Below, piece after piece: positions 1 through 7,436 of a stretch of 64,000 nucleotides of DNA. The DNA is from DMER64 sp049652385. Lineage in GTDB: Bacteria > Bacteroidota > Bacteroidia > Bacteroidales > UBA932. Both the position numbers and the translations under genes were made by a program. How positions within the stretch are numbered: position 1 is the first letter of the stretch; every line of letters begins with the position of its first letter. Below the pieces are notes generated by a model. That model was not told where the DNA came from. It made no database searches and saw nothing but the letters and a program-made list of their open reading frames with translations. The stretch is taken from NCBI GenBank assembly GCA_049652385.1, contig JBASDX010000001.1, positions 62,001-126,000 of the forward strand. The letters run 5' to 3'.

Positions 1-6
1 TATTTT

Positions 7-543
7 TTATTCGTAAGTGACGGTTACTTCAAAAGTTCCTGAATACACACCGATTACAGTACTTGATGTTACTATTAAATCTGCGCCGACATAAAAAACG
101 TCGTCTGTCCCCAGAACTCTACCACCTAAGGTAGCACTAGTTGAGCCATCACTAACTTTAAAATTGTTTACTGTAATTTTGTTGCTTCCGCTTGTAATTT
201 CAATGTTAGTGGTTGGCACAGCTATCTTAAATGAAAAACCACTTTCACCGCTTGCCGTAAATTTAGCTGCTTGTGGAGTACGGGTACTGGTTACTTGTAT
301 CATAGCTGTAGGACTCGCAGTTCTAACGTCATCCCCTGTACCTGCGGCAGGTGCTATTGTAACCGTTCCTGCAGCTTTAATGATATCACCAAACTCTAGA
401 CCTTGGTTATTAGCAAGTCCTATGGGGGCTATAATCCTGGCACCTATAGTAGAACTTTCTGTAGCTGTGTTTTGTGCAAATGAAACGGTTGCGAATCCGA
501 AAAAGAGGGCTGTGAGAGCGAAAATTTTAAATGTTGTTTTCAT
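7..543 (-). CDS. Secreted DUF4402 family protein (copy 1)
   Basis: A 178-residue protein with a clear signal peptide (about residues 1-23, ending VSFA before QN). The rest fits the DUF4402 family, a secreted all-beta domain found in Bacteroidota and Proteobacteria, by features seen here: LEFGDI near residue 50, an AAKFTASGE block, and a C-terminal VGADLIV...GVYSGTFEVTVTYE ending. Function is unknown; a structural or surface role is only inferred. It lies in the same orientation as a second DUF4402 gene but has its own promoter. The start ATG leads straight into the signal peptide. Confidence 0.85.
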   Translation of the reverse strand: MKTTFKIFALTALFFGFATVSFAQNTATESSTIGARIIAPIGLANNQGLEFGDIIKAAGTVTIAPAAGTGDDVRTASPTAMIQVTSTRTPQAAKFTASGESGFSFKIAVPTTNIEITSGSNKITVNNFKVSDGSTSATLGGRVLGTDDVFYVGADLIVTSSTVIGVYSGTFEVTVTYE

Positions 544-603
544 AATGAATGAGAGTATTTAAATGGTTTTTACTAAAAATGTCAACTTCTTTTTAAAGCG
601 GTA

Positions 604-635
604 CAAAAGTATGTTGTTGGTATAGTAAAAACAAA
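604..635 (-). promoter_or_regulatory. Bacteroidota promoter for DUF4402 copy 1
   Basis: On the minus strand TTTG (632-635) is followed after 20 nt by TACTTTTG (604-611), matching the TTTG/TAnnTTTG (-33/-7) consensus known from Bacteroides. It predicts a 5' leader of about 55-60 nt before the ATG at 543. Confidence 0.6.
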
Positions 636-697
636 CGATTTCAACATACACTTGGTTTTCTTCAACCAAACGTGCAAATTGTTCTACAACCAATTGA

Positions 698-1237
698 TTA
701 GTTGTAGTTGGCAGATACATTAAAAGTACCGGTATAGGTACCCCTGGGATTGCTTGCAGAGTAGGTGACAGTGCCCCCTACGTAAAAATAATTGATACCA
801 TTATTATTAAGAGTCAGGGTGCTGTTGGACAAAGTGAGCGACAGGGCTAAAGAATTTCCGCCCTGGGTCAGGTTTATATTGGAGTTGCTTAAGGTTAGCT
901 GGACTGTATAGTTTGCTTCTCCTTCTACTCTGAACTTGGCGGCACTCATGGAAGAGGGAGTCAACAGGGTAGCGCCGTGGGTGGCACTTACCTGAGGATT
1001 TGCAGAGGCGGTAATGGTTACCTGGTTACTGCCGCTGGCTACCCTTAATACATCGCCAAAAAGAAGTTCCTCTTCCTGTATCACTTCAATGGCGCCCGGC
1101 TGAACACCTCCGCTCATCTTAATATCAATTCTGACAGGTATGGTAAAAGTTTTTGTTATTGATTGTCCATATACAGTACTTCCACCGCAAAGCAACAGGG
1201 CTATAAAAACTAAAAATGCTGATACAGTACCTCTCAT
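698..1237 (-). CDS. Secreted DUF4402 family protein (copy 2)
   Basis: A 179-residue protein with a signal peptide (about residues 1-24, ending STVYG before QS). The reading frame is open further upstream, but the ATG at 1237 begins a classic signal sequence and sits just after a promoter element, so it is preferred. DUF4402-like features are visible: LLFGDVLRVASG, AAKFRVEGE, a YFYVGGTVTY block and RGTYTGTFNVSANYN at the C-terminus. Divergent from the response regulator gene, with only 43 bp between the two starts, so the promoters are intertwined. Function unknown. Confidence 0.82.
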   Translation of the reverse strand: MRGTVSAFLVFIALLLCGGSTVYGQSITKTFTIPVRIDIKMSGGVQPGAIEVIQEEELLFGDVLRVASGSNQVTITASANPQVSATHGATLLTPSSMSAAKFRVEGEANYTVQLTLSNSNINLTQGGNSLALSLTLSNSTLTLNNNGINYFYVGGTVTYSASNPRGTYTGTFNVSANYN

Positions 1238-1244
1238 GTTGCTG

Positions 1245-1252
1245 CAAAGATA
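1245..1252 (-). promoter_or_regulatory. -7 element for DUF4402 copy 2
   Basis: TATCTTTG on the minus strand, 7 nt before the ATG at 1237. This matches the Bacteroidota TAnnTTTG element. No convincing TTTG is seen at -33. The transcript would have almost no leader. Confidence 0.5.
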
Positions 1253-1267
1253 CATAAAAATATTTTT

Positions 1268-1275
1268 TACATTTG
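1268..1275 (+). promoter_or_regulatory. -7 element for the response regulator
   Basis: TACATTTG, 5 nt before the ATG at 1281, matches TAnnTTTG. If used, the mRNA would be leaderless or nearly so. It faces the DUF4402 element at 1245-1252 in a 43-bp divergent gap. Confidence 0.45.
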
Positions 1276-1280
1276 CACAT

Positions 1281-2615
1281 ATGGTTAAGATATTGATTAT
1301 TGAAGATGATGCTGCTTTCAATGCGTTGTTGAAGACATGGCTTTCCAAAGCCGGGTATAAAGCTGAAAGCGTGTTGTCTGCGGGAGAAGCCATGAAAACC
1401 ATTCAGGCGCGCGTGTACGATATAGTACTGTTGGATTTGCGTCTGCCGGATACGGAAGGTCTTACGTTATTGAAATGGATACGGGAGATATCCCCGGATA
1501 GTGTGGTATTTATGATGACCGGTTATGCAGATATCCATACAGCTGTGCAGGCTATTCGGCTGGGAGCCGCAGATTATTTGGAAAAACCGGTAGATCCTGT
1601 AATGCTGAAGGAGAAAATTGAAGAAGTCATCAAGAAGAAAGACCGCCCCTACGAACGTATACCTTTTATTAAAGGGGAAAGTGAAGTCTCTGTGAAGTTG
1701 TATGAACATATGATGCTGGTGGCTCCTACGTTTTTGTCGGTGTTGATTTCCGGAGCCAGCGGAACAGGGAAGGAATACGTGGCCAATCAAATACATCAGA
1801 ACAGCTTGCGGAAAGAGGGTCCTTTTGTGGCTTTGGATTGCGGTGCCATTCCGCGCGATTTGGCGGGCAGTGAGTTGTTTGGACATTTGAAAGGTTCTTT
1901 TACGGGGGCCATTGGTGATAAAAAAGGAGCTTTTGAAATGGCAGACGGAGGCACGTTGTTTTTGGACGAGGTAGGAAATCTTTCTGCCGATGTGCAAATG
2001 CAGCTGCTGCGTGCCTTGCAGGAAGGAGTCATCAAACCGGTGGGCAGTTCAGGGGTGATAGAGGTGAATATCCGGATCATCACGGCTACCAATGTGGATT
2101 TGAAGGATATGATTGAGCAGGGTAGATTTCGTGAAGACTTGTACCACAGGATTAACGAATTTCAATTGCATATGCCGTTGTTAAAAGACAGGGGCAGGGA
2201 TGTCCTGCTTTTTGCCGGTCATTTTCTGGAATACGCCAACCGCCAAATGAATAAAAGCATTGAAGGTTTTGCTCCGGAAACGCAAGAATTATTGCTGGCG
2301 TATGATTGGAGGGGCAATTTGCGGGAGCTGCTGAATGTGGTAAAACGTACGGTGTTGCTGAGTGAAGGACCGTTGGTACAGGCAGCCGATTTGCCGGAAG
2401 AAATCCGGAATTTGCCGTTAAGAGAAACGACTTCCGGCATTGCGCCTGCTCAGGCAGAGGGTCAGGATGCGCAAACACTTAAGGAACAGCACGAACGGCA
2501 AATGATTACGCAGGCATTGGCGCGTACGAAAAATAATCGCACGCGGGCTGCACGTCTGCTGGGCATAGACCGCAAGACGTTATACAATAAAATGAAGCTC
2601 TATAATATGGAGTAA
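1281..2615 (+). CDS. Sigma-54 dependent response regulator (NtrC/AtoC type)
   Basis: A 444-residue bacterial enhancer-binding protein. The receiver domain (1-115) carries acidic residues D9/D10, phospho-acceptor D52 (LLDLRLPD), T80 and K102. The AAA+ domain (about 130-365) has Walker A GASGTGKE (158-165), Walker B TLFLDE (225-230) and DWRGNLREL. The sigma-54 contact loop reads GSFTGA (205-210) rather than the usual GAFTGA. A Fis-type helix-turn-helix (405-440) ends the protein. It would activate sigma-54 promoters when phosphorylated. The open frame extends upstream of 1281, but the ATG there begins the receiver fold exactly. Its 3' end overlaps the hybrid kinase gene by 36 bp tail to tail; the kinase is its probable partner, by inference from location. 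Confidence 0.93.
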   Translation: MVKILIIEDDAAFNALLKTWLSKAGYKAESVLSAGEAMKTIQARVYDIVLLDLRLPDTEGLTLLKWIREISPDSVVFMMTGYADIHTAVQAIRLGAADYLEKPVDPVMLKEKIEEVIKKKDRPYERIPFIKGESEVSVKLYEHMMLVAPTFLSVLISGASGTGKEYVANQIHQNSLRKEGPFVALDCGAIPRDLAGSELFGHLKGSFTGAIGDKKGAFEMADGGTLFLDEVGNLSADVQMQLLRALQEGVIKPVGSSGVIEVNIRIITATNVDLKDMIEQGRFREDLYHRINEFQLHMPLLKDRGRDVLLFAGHFLEYANRQMNKSIEGFAPETQELLLAYDWRGNLRELLNVVKRTVLLSEGPLVQAADLPEEIRNLPLRETTSGIAPAQAEGQDAQTLKEQHERQMITQALARTKNNRTRAARLLGIDRKTLYNKMKLYNME

Positions 2616-5129
2616 TTCGCGTGCCCCGTCTATTACGTATTGCACCCTCTTAATATCTTTGCCTTCTGACCGCTCCAACAAGGCCAGGTGGTCAGCCAGA
2701 GGAGATTGCAACTGACGGAACATAGGTAACATTTTGTGAGCAAGTGTGGTTATTTGCACAAAATTTTCCGCTCGTATGCTTTCTTCCATAACAGCAAGGC
2801 TTTCTGCAGTAGTTGTATAGAAGACATGCAGTACCTGAGAAACAGATTCCAGGTCTGCATCCAGCATACGTCCCATTTCCCGGAGGGAAAACACTTCATA
2901 CGGTACTGCGGTAACATAGGTGTCCAGGATATCTTTCAGCTGTCCCATTAAAAAAGGTTTGGACAAATGTGCTGCAAATCCTTTTTCCATGTAATAATGA
3001 GTGGGATGCATACCTTCTGCCGTAACGGCAATTACAGGAATATTTTGTTTGGTACGGATGGTTTCCAAAAGAGAAAAACCGTCTTCCCGGGGCATGCGGA
3101 TATCGGTCAATACAATATCTACACGCAACGTATTGAGTTTTTCCAATGCCTGTTTTGTTCCCTCTGCCGTTGTTGATAAATGGCCCAACAGGCGCAGCAT
3201 TTCCTGAGTAAGGATACGTTGCGAAGCATCGTCATCTACCACAAGCACCCTTAAGGGACCTGTTTTTCCGATGGCAGCCGTTTCTGCGGCGGGCATCATG
3301 GACTCCCGGATGGCTGCATCTTCCGGGACAGAAACATCATCGGGTATGTGTGCCGGCTTGACGGGAAGGGTTACGCTAAAGGTGCTTCCTCCTTCTTCGT
3401 TGCCAGTGAGCGTAATACTTCCTTTTAATAATTCTACGGTACGTTTTACGATAGACAACCCTAATCCCATTCCTTCTTTTTCCGGTTGCGGTACGTTGCT
3501 CAGCTGGGTAAATTCTTCAAAAATGGCTGACCGGGCTTCCGGAGAAATGCCGATACCGGTATCGTATATAGAGAAAAACAACTCCTTGTCGTCTGCTGCA
3601 GCGTATACATCCACGCGTCCTTTTTCTGTAAATTTTACGGCATTGGAGAGTAAGTTCATGATGATCTGCCGTAAACGCAAAGGGTCTGTCTTTCCGTAAT
3701 AATCCTGTGGAATGTCTGTTTTCAGATTCAGGGAGAGCCCTTTTTGACCAGCTACCGGTACAAATACTGCCAGGGCTTCTTCAAAAAATCGTTTTATGGG
3801 TACAGGTACCGGATTCAGCTGTATTTTCTCGGATTCCAGCCGGTAATATTCCAGCAGATTGGCGAGTAGTTCCATAACATGTTCCGCGGAATGCATCATA
3901 GGGGTCACATAATCACCTTGCTTTTCCGCGTTGTTCTTTTCCGGCCCCTGGCGCATAAGATCCAAATAGCCTACAATGGAGCTCAGCGGTGCCTTGATAT
4001 CGTGTGTTACGGTCAAAAGCAATTTCTCACGGCTGTTCATAAGGTTTTCGGCCCGGTTTCTGGCTACTTCCAGGTCTTTACGGTATTTACGGCTTTTGTT
4101 GACATCTGCAAAAATGAGGAGCGTAAACAAAAAGATTATAAAGAGAGCTGTGGCACCTAATATAGACAGAGAGGTTCCCGCCTGTTCCAGTGATGCTCTT
4201 CTTGTTTCCAGAGCCCCTGCCGTTGACTGGAACCATTCTTTATTCAGCTCGTCCAGCAGTTTGTTGATTTCCAGATTTAGAGCCCTGTCTGTATCAATCA
4301 GCTGTTCCAGCCGCATACCTATGATTCTAAGTTGCGTTTGACGTTCCGTTTCTACATAATCCAATACTTCCAGTACGGCTCTTACTACTGTGTCGCGCCG
4401 AGCTGTCGTATAGTGCGTAGTATCCGGTACCGGAGAAATCATACGTACCAGCGAATCTGTGACCGTACGTCTGATTTGTTTAAATTCTGTAATGCTGTCT
4501 TGTAAACGTTGTGGAACGAAGGCTTGTCCCAGCCGTTCAAAAAAGGTGAGTTTGGGGCGTTGTATGGCCGTAACGATAGTATCGTATATGACTTCTTGCC
4601 GGATTACTACCGGGGGAGAGGGGCGGGATGTGACTTCTGTAAGTATCGGTGTCCGGGGTACAGGAGGAAGCGGCGGCAAAGCTCTGTCCACTTTTTGAAC
4701 TACCGTTTCTTGCTTGCTGCGTCGAGTCAGTTCTTGCTGCTGACGTGCGATATCCAGAATATTGGTATCCCTGCAAAGCAGCAGGCTGTCGATTTCCCGG
4801 ATGATTCTTTTTTGTCGTTTCACGGGAGTGCTCCTCTGGAGTGAATCCAGCAAAGTGTCTACTTTGTGAAGTGCGGAGCGGTATAGGTTGTAGTTATCCT
4901 CTTTCGGGTCCTGGATAAAACGTGTTCCCAGCCATTCAGCTTCGTACAATAAAGAGATGGTGTTGCTTATGAGCAGGCTGCGCTCCAGGATTTCCTCACG
5001 ACGGTCCTCACTTTGAAACAAAAAGGGATATACGTGTTTGTAAACATACCATCCCGATCCCAGAGCCAGGGCCAGGAGCAAGATGTAACTGAAAACGATT
5101 TTCAGTTTAAAGCGTGCATCTTGTTTCAT
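2580..5129 (-). CDS. Hybrid sensor histidine kinase with receiver and HPt domains
   Basis: An 849-residue membrane sensor. Transmembrane helices lie at about 11-27 and 322-342 and bracket a roughly 295-residue periplasmic region rich in charged, helix-forming stretches, with a proline-rich patch near 150-175. Cytoplasmic part: HisKA with H376 (THDIKAPLSS), HATPase with N492/N496, DTGIGIS (523-529) and GMGLGLS (553-559), a receiver with D676 (LTDIRMP), T703 and K724, and a C-terminal HPt helix with H798 (LAHKM). The full phosphorelay H-D-H can pass phosphate to an external receiver, plausibly the convergent sigma-54 regulator. A phased TTCCCCA repeat array lies 40-105 bp upstream of its start. 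The stimulus cannot be told from sequence. Confidence 0.93.
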   Translation of the reverse strand: MKQDARFKLKIVFSYILLLALALGSGWYVYKHVYPFLFQSEDRREEILERSLLISNTISLLYEAEWLGTRFIQDPKEDNYNLYRSALHKVDTLLDSLQRSTPVKRQKRIIREIDSLLLCRDTNILDIARQQQELTRRSKQETVVQKVDRALPPLPPVPRTPILTEVTSRPSPPVVIRQEVIYDTIVTAIQRPKLTFFERLGQAFVPQRLQDSITEFKQIRRTVTDSLVRMISPVPDTTHYTTARRDTVVRAVLEVLDYVETERQTQLRIIGMRLEQLIDTDRALNLEINKLLDELNKEWFQSTAGALETRRASLEQAGTSLSILGATALFIIFLFTLLIFADVNKSRKYRKDLEVARNRAENLMNSREKLLLTVTHDIKAPLSSIVGYLDLMRQGPEKNNAEKQGDYVTPMMHSAEHVMELLANLLEYYRLESEKIQLNPVPVPIKRFFEEALAVFVPVAGQKGLSLNLKTDIPQDYYGKTDPLRLRQIIMNLLSNAVKFTEKGRVDVYAAADDKELFFSIYDTGIGISPEARSAIFEEFTQLSNVPQPEKEGMGLGLSIVKRTVELLKGSITLTGNEEGGSTFSVTLPVKPAHIPDDVSVPEDAAIRESMMPAAETAAIGKTGPLRVLVVDDDASQRILTQEMLRLLGHLSTTAEGTKQALEKLNTLRVDIVLTDIRMPREDGFSLLETIRTKQNIPVIAVTAEGMHPTHYYMEKGFAAHLSKPFLMGQLKDILDTYVTAVPYEVFSLREMGRMLDADLESVSQVLHVFYTTTAESLAVMEESIRAENFVQITTLAHKMLPMFRQLQSPLADHLALLERSEGKDIKRVQYVIDGARELLHIIELHFIV

Positions 5130-5170
5130 AAGACGAAGTTAAAAAGAAATCCCGGCCGCACAAACAGGTC

Positions 5171-5233
5171 AAATTGGGGAATTTTTCCCCAATTTAACAC
5201 TAACATTCCCCACGTTGCCCATGTTTTTCCCCA
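5171..5233. repeat. Phased TTCCCCA array with an inverted copy
   Basis: TTCCCCA occurs at 5185, 5206 and 5227, exactly 21 bp apart (two helical turns), with a near-copy TTGCCCA at 5215. The first copy also forms a perfect 11-bp inverted repeat AAATTGGGGAA (5171-5181) / TTCCCCAATTT (5185-5195) around TTT. The layout resembles a set of regulator binding sites on one face of the helix, 42-104 bp upstream of the hybrid kinase start. The binding protein is unknown; the sigma-54 regulator is one candidate. Confidence 0.6.
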
Positions 5234-5435
5234 TTTTTAAAGAGCGGTTATCTGATACTGATTTGGCAAAATGGCAGATACGGTTGATTAACAGGAATTT
5301 GAAAAAACACCTTGTCGTTTTTTGTTAATGTAAAGAATTTGTGGAATGGTATTTGGGTTAAATAATATACGAAAGGCTGTAGTGAGCGCGGAAAATTTTT
5401 CATGCAAACAAAAGATAGGTCACGCGCCACAAAAT

Positions 5436-5467
5436 AAAATGAGGACGAAAAAAAGCGTCCTCATTTT
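5436..5467 (-). terminator. Intrinsic terminator of cysS
   Basis: Perfect 12-bp stem AAAATGAGGACG (5436-5447) / CGTCCTCATTTT (5456-5467) with an 8-nt A-rich loop, 17 bp past the cysS stop. The A/T flanks on both sides make it potentially bidirectional. Confidence 0.8.
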
Positions 5468-5484
5468 ATATATAAGTCCAACCC

Positions 5485-6954
5485 TTACATTTCCCATTCC
5501 GTTCCGTCCGGCGTATCTTTAATTTGAATGCCCAGGTCAGCAAGTTTATTTCTGATGAAATCTGAAGTAGTCCAATCTTTTTGTGTTCTTGCCCGGGTGC
5601 GGAAATCCAGTACCATCTCTACCAGTTCCTCAACAACAGGCATTTGGTTTTGATCCTTCTCCTGCTCCAGGCCCAAAATGTTGTTGACCACGCGTTGGTA
5701 CAAACGTTCGGCCGTTTTTTTGTCAATTGGAGCAATGGGTTTTCCCGTTTGTGCCGAGGTGTGGATCCATGTTACCATTTCAAAAAGTGCAGCCAGGGCT
5801 ACGGGTGTGTTTAAGTCGTCACAAAGGGCTTTGTAAATTCGTTCTTCCAGGTTATGCATCAAGGGAGAAGGTGCTGCTTGCGGGTCAGTAGGTAGTTTTT
5901 GCAACTGATCATACCCTCTGAAGAGCCTCTTAAGTCCCGCTCCTGCAGCTACCAGAGCCTGATTGCTGAAATCAAGCGGACCCCTGTAGTGGGCTTGCAG
6001 GATGAAGAAACGGACAGTCATGGGGTGAAAAGCCCGGGAAAGAAGCGGATGACTGCCGCTGAAAACTTCTTCCAGCGTGATAAAATTTCCCAAAGACTTG
6101 CCCATTTTTTGACCGTTTATGGTAATCAGGTTGTTGTGCATCCAATACCGGATGCTGTCTTTACCACGTGTTACGGTATTCTGGGCCAATTCACATTCAT
6201 GGTGAGGAAAGAGCAGATCCATGCCACCGCCATGGATATCAAATACCTGCCCCAGGTATTTGGAACTCATGACGGAACATTCCAGGTGCCAGCCCGGAAA
6301 ACCTTCGCCCCAAGGTGAGGGCCAACGCATAATGTGCTCGGGAGCTGCTTTTTTCCATAGGGCAAAATCGTAAGGTGAACGTTTGTCTTCACCGCCTTCC
6401 AGAGCTCTGGTTTGTACGTGCAAATCTTCTAAAATCCTTCCGGAGAGTATACCGTAGTTGTGCTTTTTACTGTATGCATCAATATCAAAATAAACAGAAC
6501 CGTTGACTTCATAGGCCATGCCTGCATCCAGGATTTGCTGCACCATGGCAATCTGTTCTGTTATATGGCCGGAAGCTCTGGGCTCGATAGATGGCGGAAG
6601 GGTATTGAGCTGTTCCATGGCCTTGTGATACCGGATGGTGTAATGTTGTACAATTTCCATGGGCTCCAATTGTTCCAGGCGGGCTTTTTTGGCAATCTTA
6701 TCTTCTCCTTCATCAGCGTCGCTTTCCATATGCCCTACATCAGTGATGTTACGTACGTAACGGACTTTGTAGCCCAGGTCTTTCAAAAGCCTTACAAAAA
6801 CATCGTATACCACACCGGGTCGTGCATGCCCCAGATGCGGATCTCCGTACACGGTGGGACCGCAAACGTACAGTCCCACGTGTCCGGGCACCAGTGGTTC
6901 AAATTTTTCTTTTTTTCTTGTAAGTGTGTTATAAATAAAGATTTCGTGCGGCAT
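5485..6954 (-). CDS. cysS: Cysteinyl-tRNA synthetase
   Basis: A 489-residue class I aminoacyl-tRNA synthetase that charges tRNA-Cys. Visible signatures: the HIGH-type motif HLGH (40-43, in GDPHLGHARP), KMGKS (283-287), and zinc ligands C31, C226 (GWHLECS), H251 and E255 (HHECE). The N-terminus MPHEIFIYNTLTRKKEKF is standard for the family. Own promoter element upstream and a hairpin terminator downstream suggest a single-gene unit. Length is normal. Confidence 0.97.
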   Translation of the reverse strand: MPHEIFIYNTLTRKKEKFEPLVPGHVGLYVCGPTVYGDPHLGHARPGVVYDVFVRLLKDLGYKVRYVRNITDVGHMESDADEGEDKIAKKARLEQLEPMEIVQHYTIRYHKAMEQLNTLPPSIEPRASGHITEQIAMVQQILDAGMAYEVNGSVYFDIDAYSKKHNYGILSGRILEDLHVQTRALEGGEDKRSPYDFALWKKAAPEHIMRWPSPWGEGFPGWHLECSVMSSKYLGQVFDIHGGGMDLLFPHHECELAQNTVTRGKDSIRYWMHNNLITINGQKMGKSLGNFITLEEVFSGSHPLLSRAFHPMTVRFFILQAHYRGPLDFSNQALVAAGAGLKRLFRGYDQLQKLPTDPQAAPSPLMHNLEERIYKALCDDLNTPVALAALFEMVTWIHTSAQTGKPIAPIDKKTAERLYQRVVNNILGLEQEKDQNQMPVVEELVEMVLDFRTRARTQKDWTTSDFIRNKLADLGIQIKDTPDGTEWEM

Positions 6955-6975
6955 AGTGTGTTGTTTGTGAAACTA

Positions 6976-6983
6976 CAAATGTA
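6976..6983 (-). promoter_or_regulatory. -7 element for cysS
   Basis: TACATTTG on the minus strand, 21 nt before the cysS ATG, matches TAnnTTTG. Confidence 0.5.
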
Positions 6984-7007
6984 GTGATTTTTATTCGGAC
7001 CTTTTTA

Positions 7008-7340
7008 TCAGTCCGGGGTTGCCTCTTTGAGTGTTTGTGCCAAAATTTCCTGAAAATGTTTAGTTTGCCCGTCCTTTTCGTACACACTCGTACGGATTCG
7101 TCCGGTGACGTAAAGACGGGTTCCCTTTTTTACTTTGTCAAAAGGAAGGATGTCTTTTCCCTCCCAGGCAACAACTTTGTGCCATGTGGTTTCTTCTTTT
7201 AGTGCACCATCGGCCAGGCGGATGATTTCACCGGTAGCCAGGCTGAAATTCATGACTTTTCTTCCTTCTTCCGATTGTCCAATTCTGGGATCTGCACCTA
7301 CTCGTCCCAGCAATTCTACTTTGTTAATTGATAATTCCAT
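7008..7340 (-). CDS. ssb: Single-stranded DNA-binding protein, short form
   Basis: A 110-residue OB-fold protein. The N-terminus (INKVELLGRVGADPRIGQ), the WHKVVAWEGK strand and the KKGTRLYVTGRI strand match bacterial SSB. It binds single-stranded DNA in replication, repair or recombination. It stops right after the OB fold (FQEILAQTLKEATPD) and lacks the linker and acidic DDIPF-type tip that recruits partner proteins in canonical SSB. It may therefore be an accessory SSB with another, full-length copy elsewhere; that is inference. Own promoter element at 7369-7376. Confidence 0.92.
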   Translation of the reverse strand: MELSINKVELLGRVGADPRIGQSEEGRKVMNFSLATGEIIRLADGALKEETTWHKVVAWEGKDILPFDKVKKGTRLYVTGRIRTSVYEKDGQTKHFQEILAQTLKEATPD

Positions 7341-7368
7341 ACATACAGGTATTTAAATGTTTGTGATT

Positions 7369-7376
7369 CAAACGTA
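7369..7376 (-). promoter_or_regulatory. -7 element for ssb
   Basis: TACGTTTG on the minus strand, 28 nt before the ssb ATG, matches TAnnTTTG. Confidence 0.45.
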
Positions 7377-7436
7377 ACCCGTTTATATGAGAATAATCGG
7401 ACAAAATGGATAAAAAGCTGTAAAGCGTCTTTTCTG

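Larger units (their letters stand above)
5130..5484. other. 355-bp intergenic region: kinase upstream region and cysS terminator
   Basis: No credible gene. The part next to the kinase start holds the TTCCCCA repeat array (5171-5233) and the part next to cysS holds a terminator hairpin (5436-5467). A 60-codon minus-strand frame in the middle has no family resemblance and is AT-biased; it is not called. Confidence 0.7.

Noticed and set aside
1140..1280. N-terminal extension of the response regulator
   Set aside because: It lies antisense to the DUF4402 signal peptide and before the promoter element; the receiver fold starts exactly at 1281.
5205..5234. GG-N10-GC spacing on the minus strand that might be a sigma-54 promoter for the kinase
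   Set aside because: Only the dinucleotides match; the surrounding TGGCAC and TTGCA consensus bases do not, and it is made of the TTCCCCA repeats.
5248..5430. 60-codon minus-strand frame in the kinase/cysS gap
   Set aside because: AT-biased, no recognisable domain, no promoter; likely chance.
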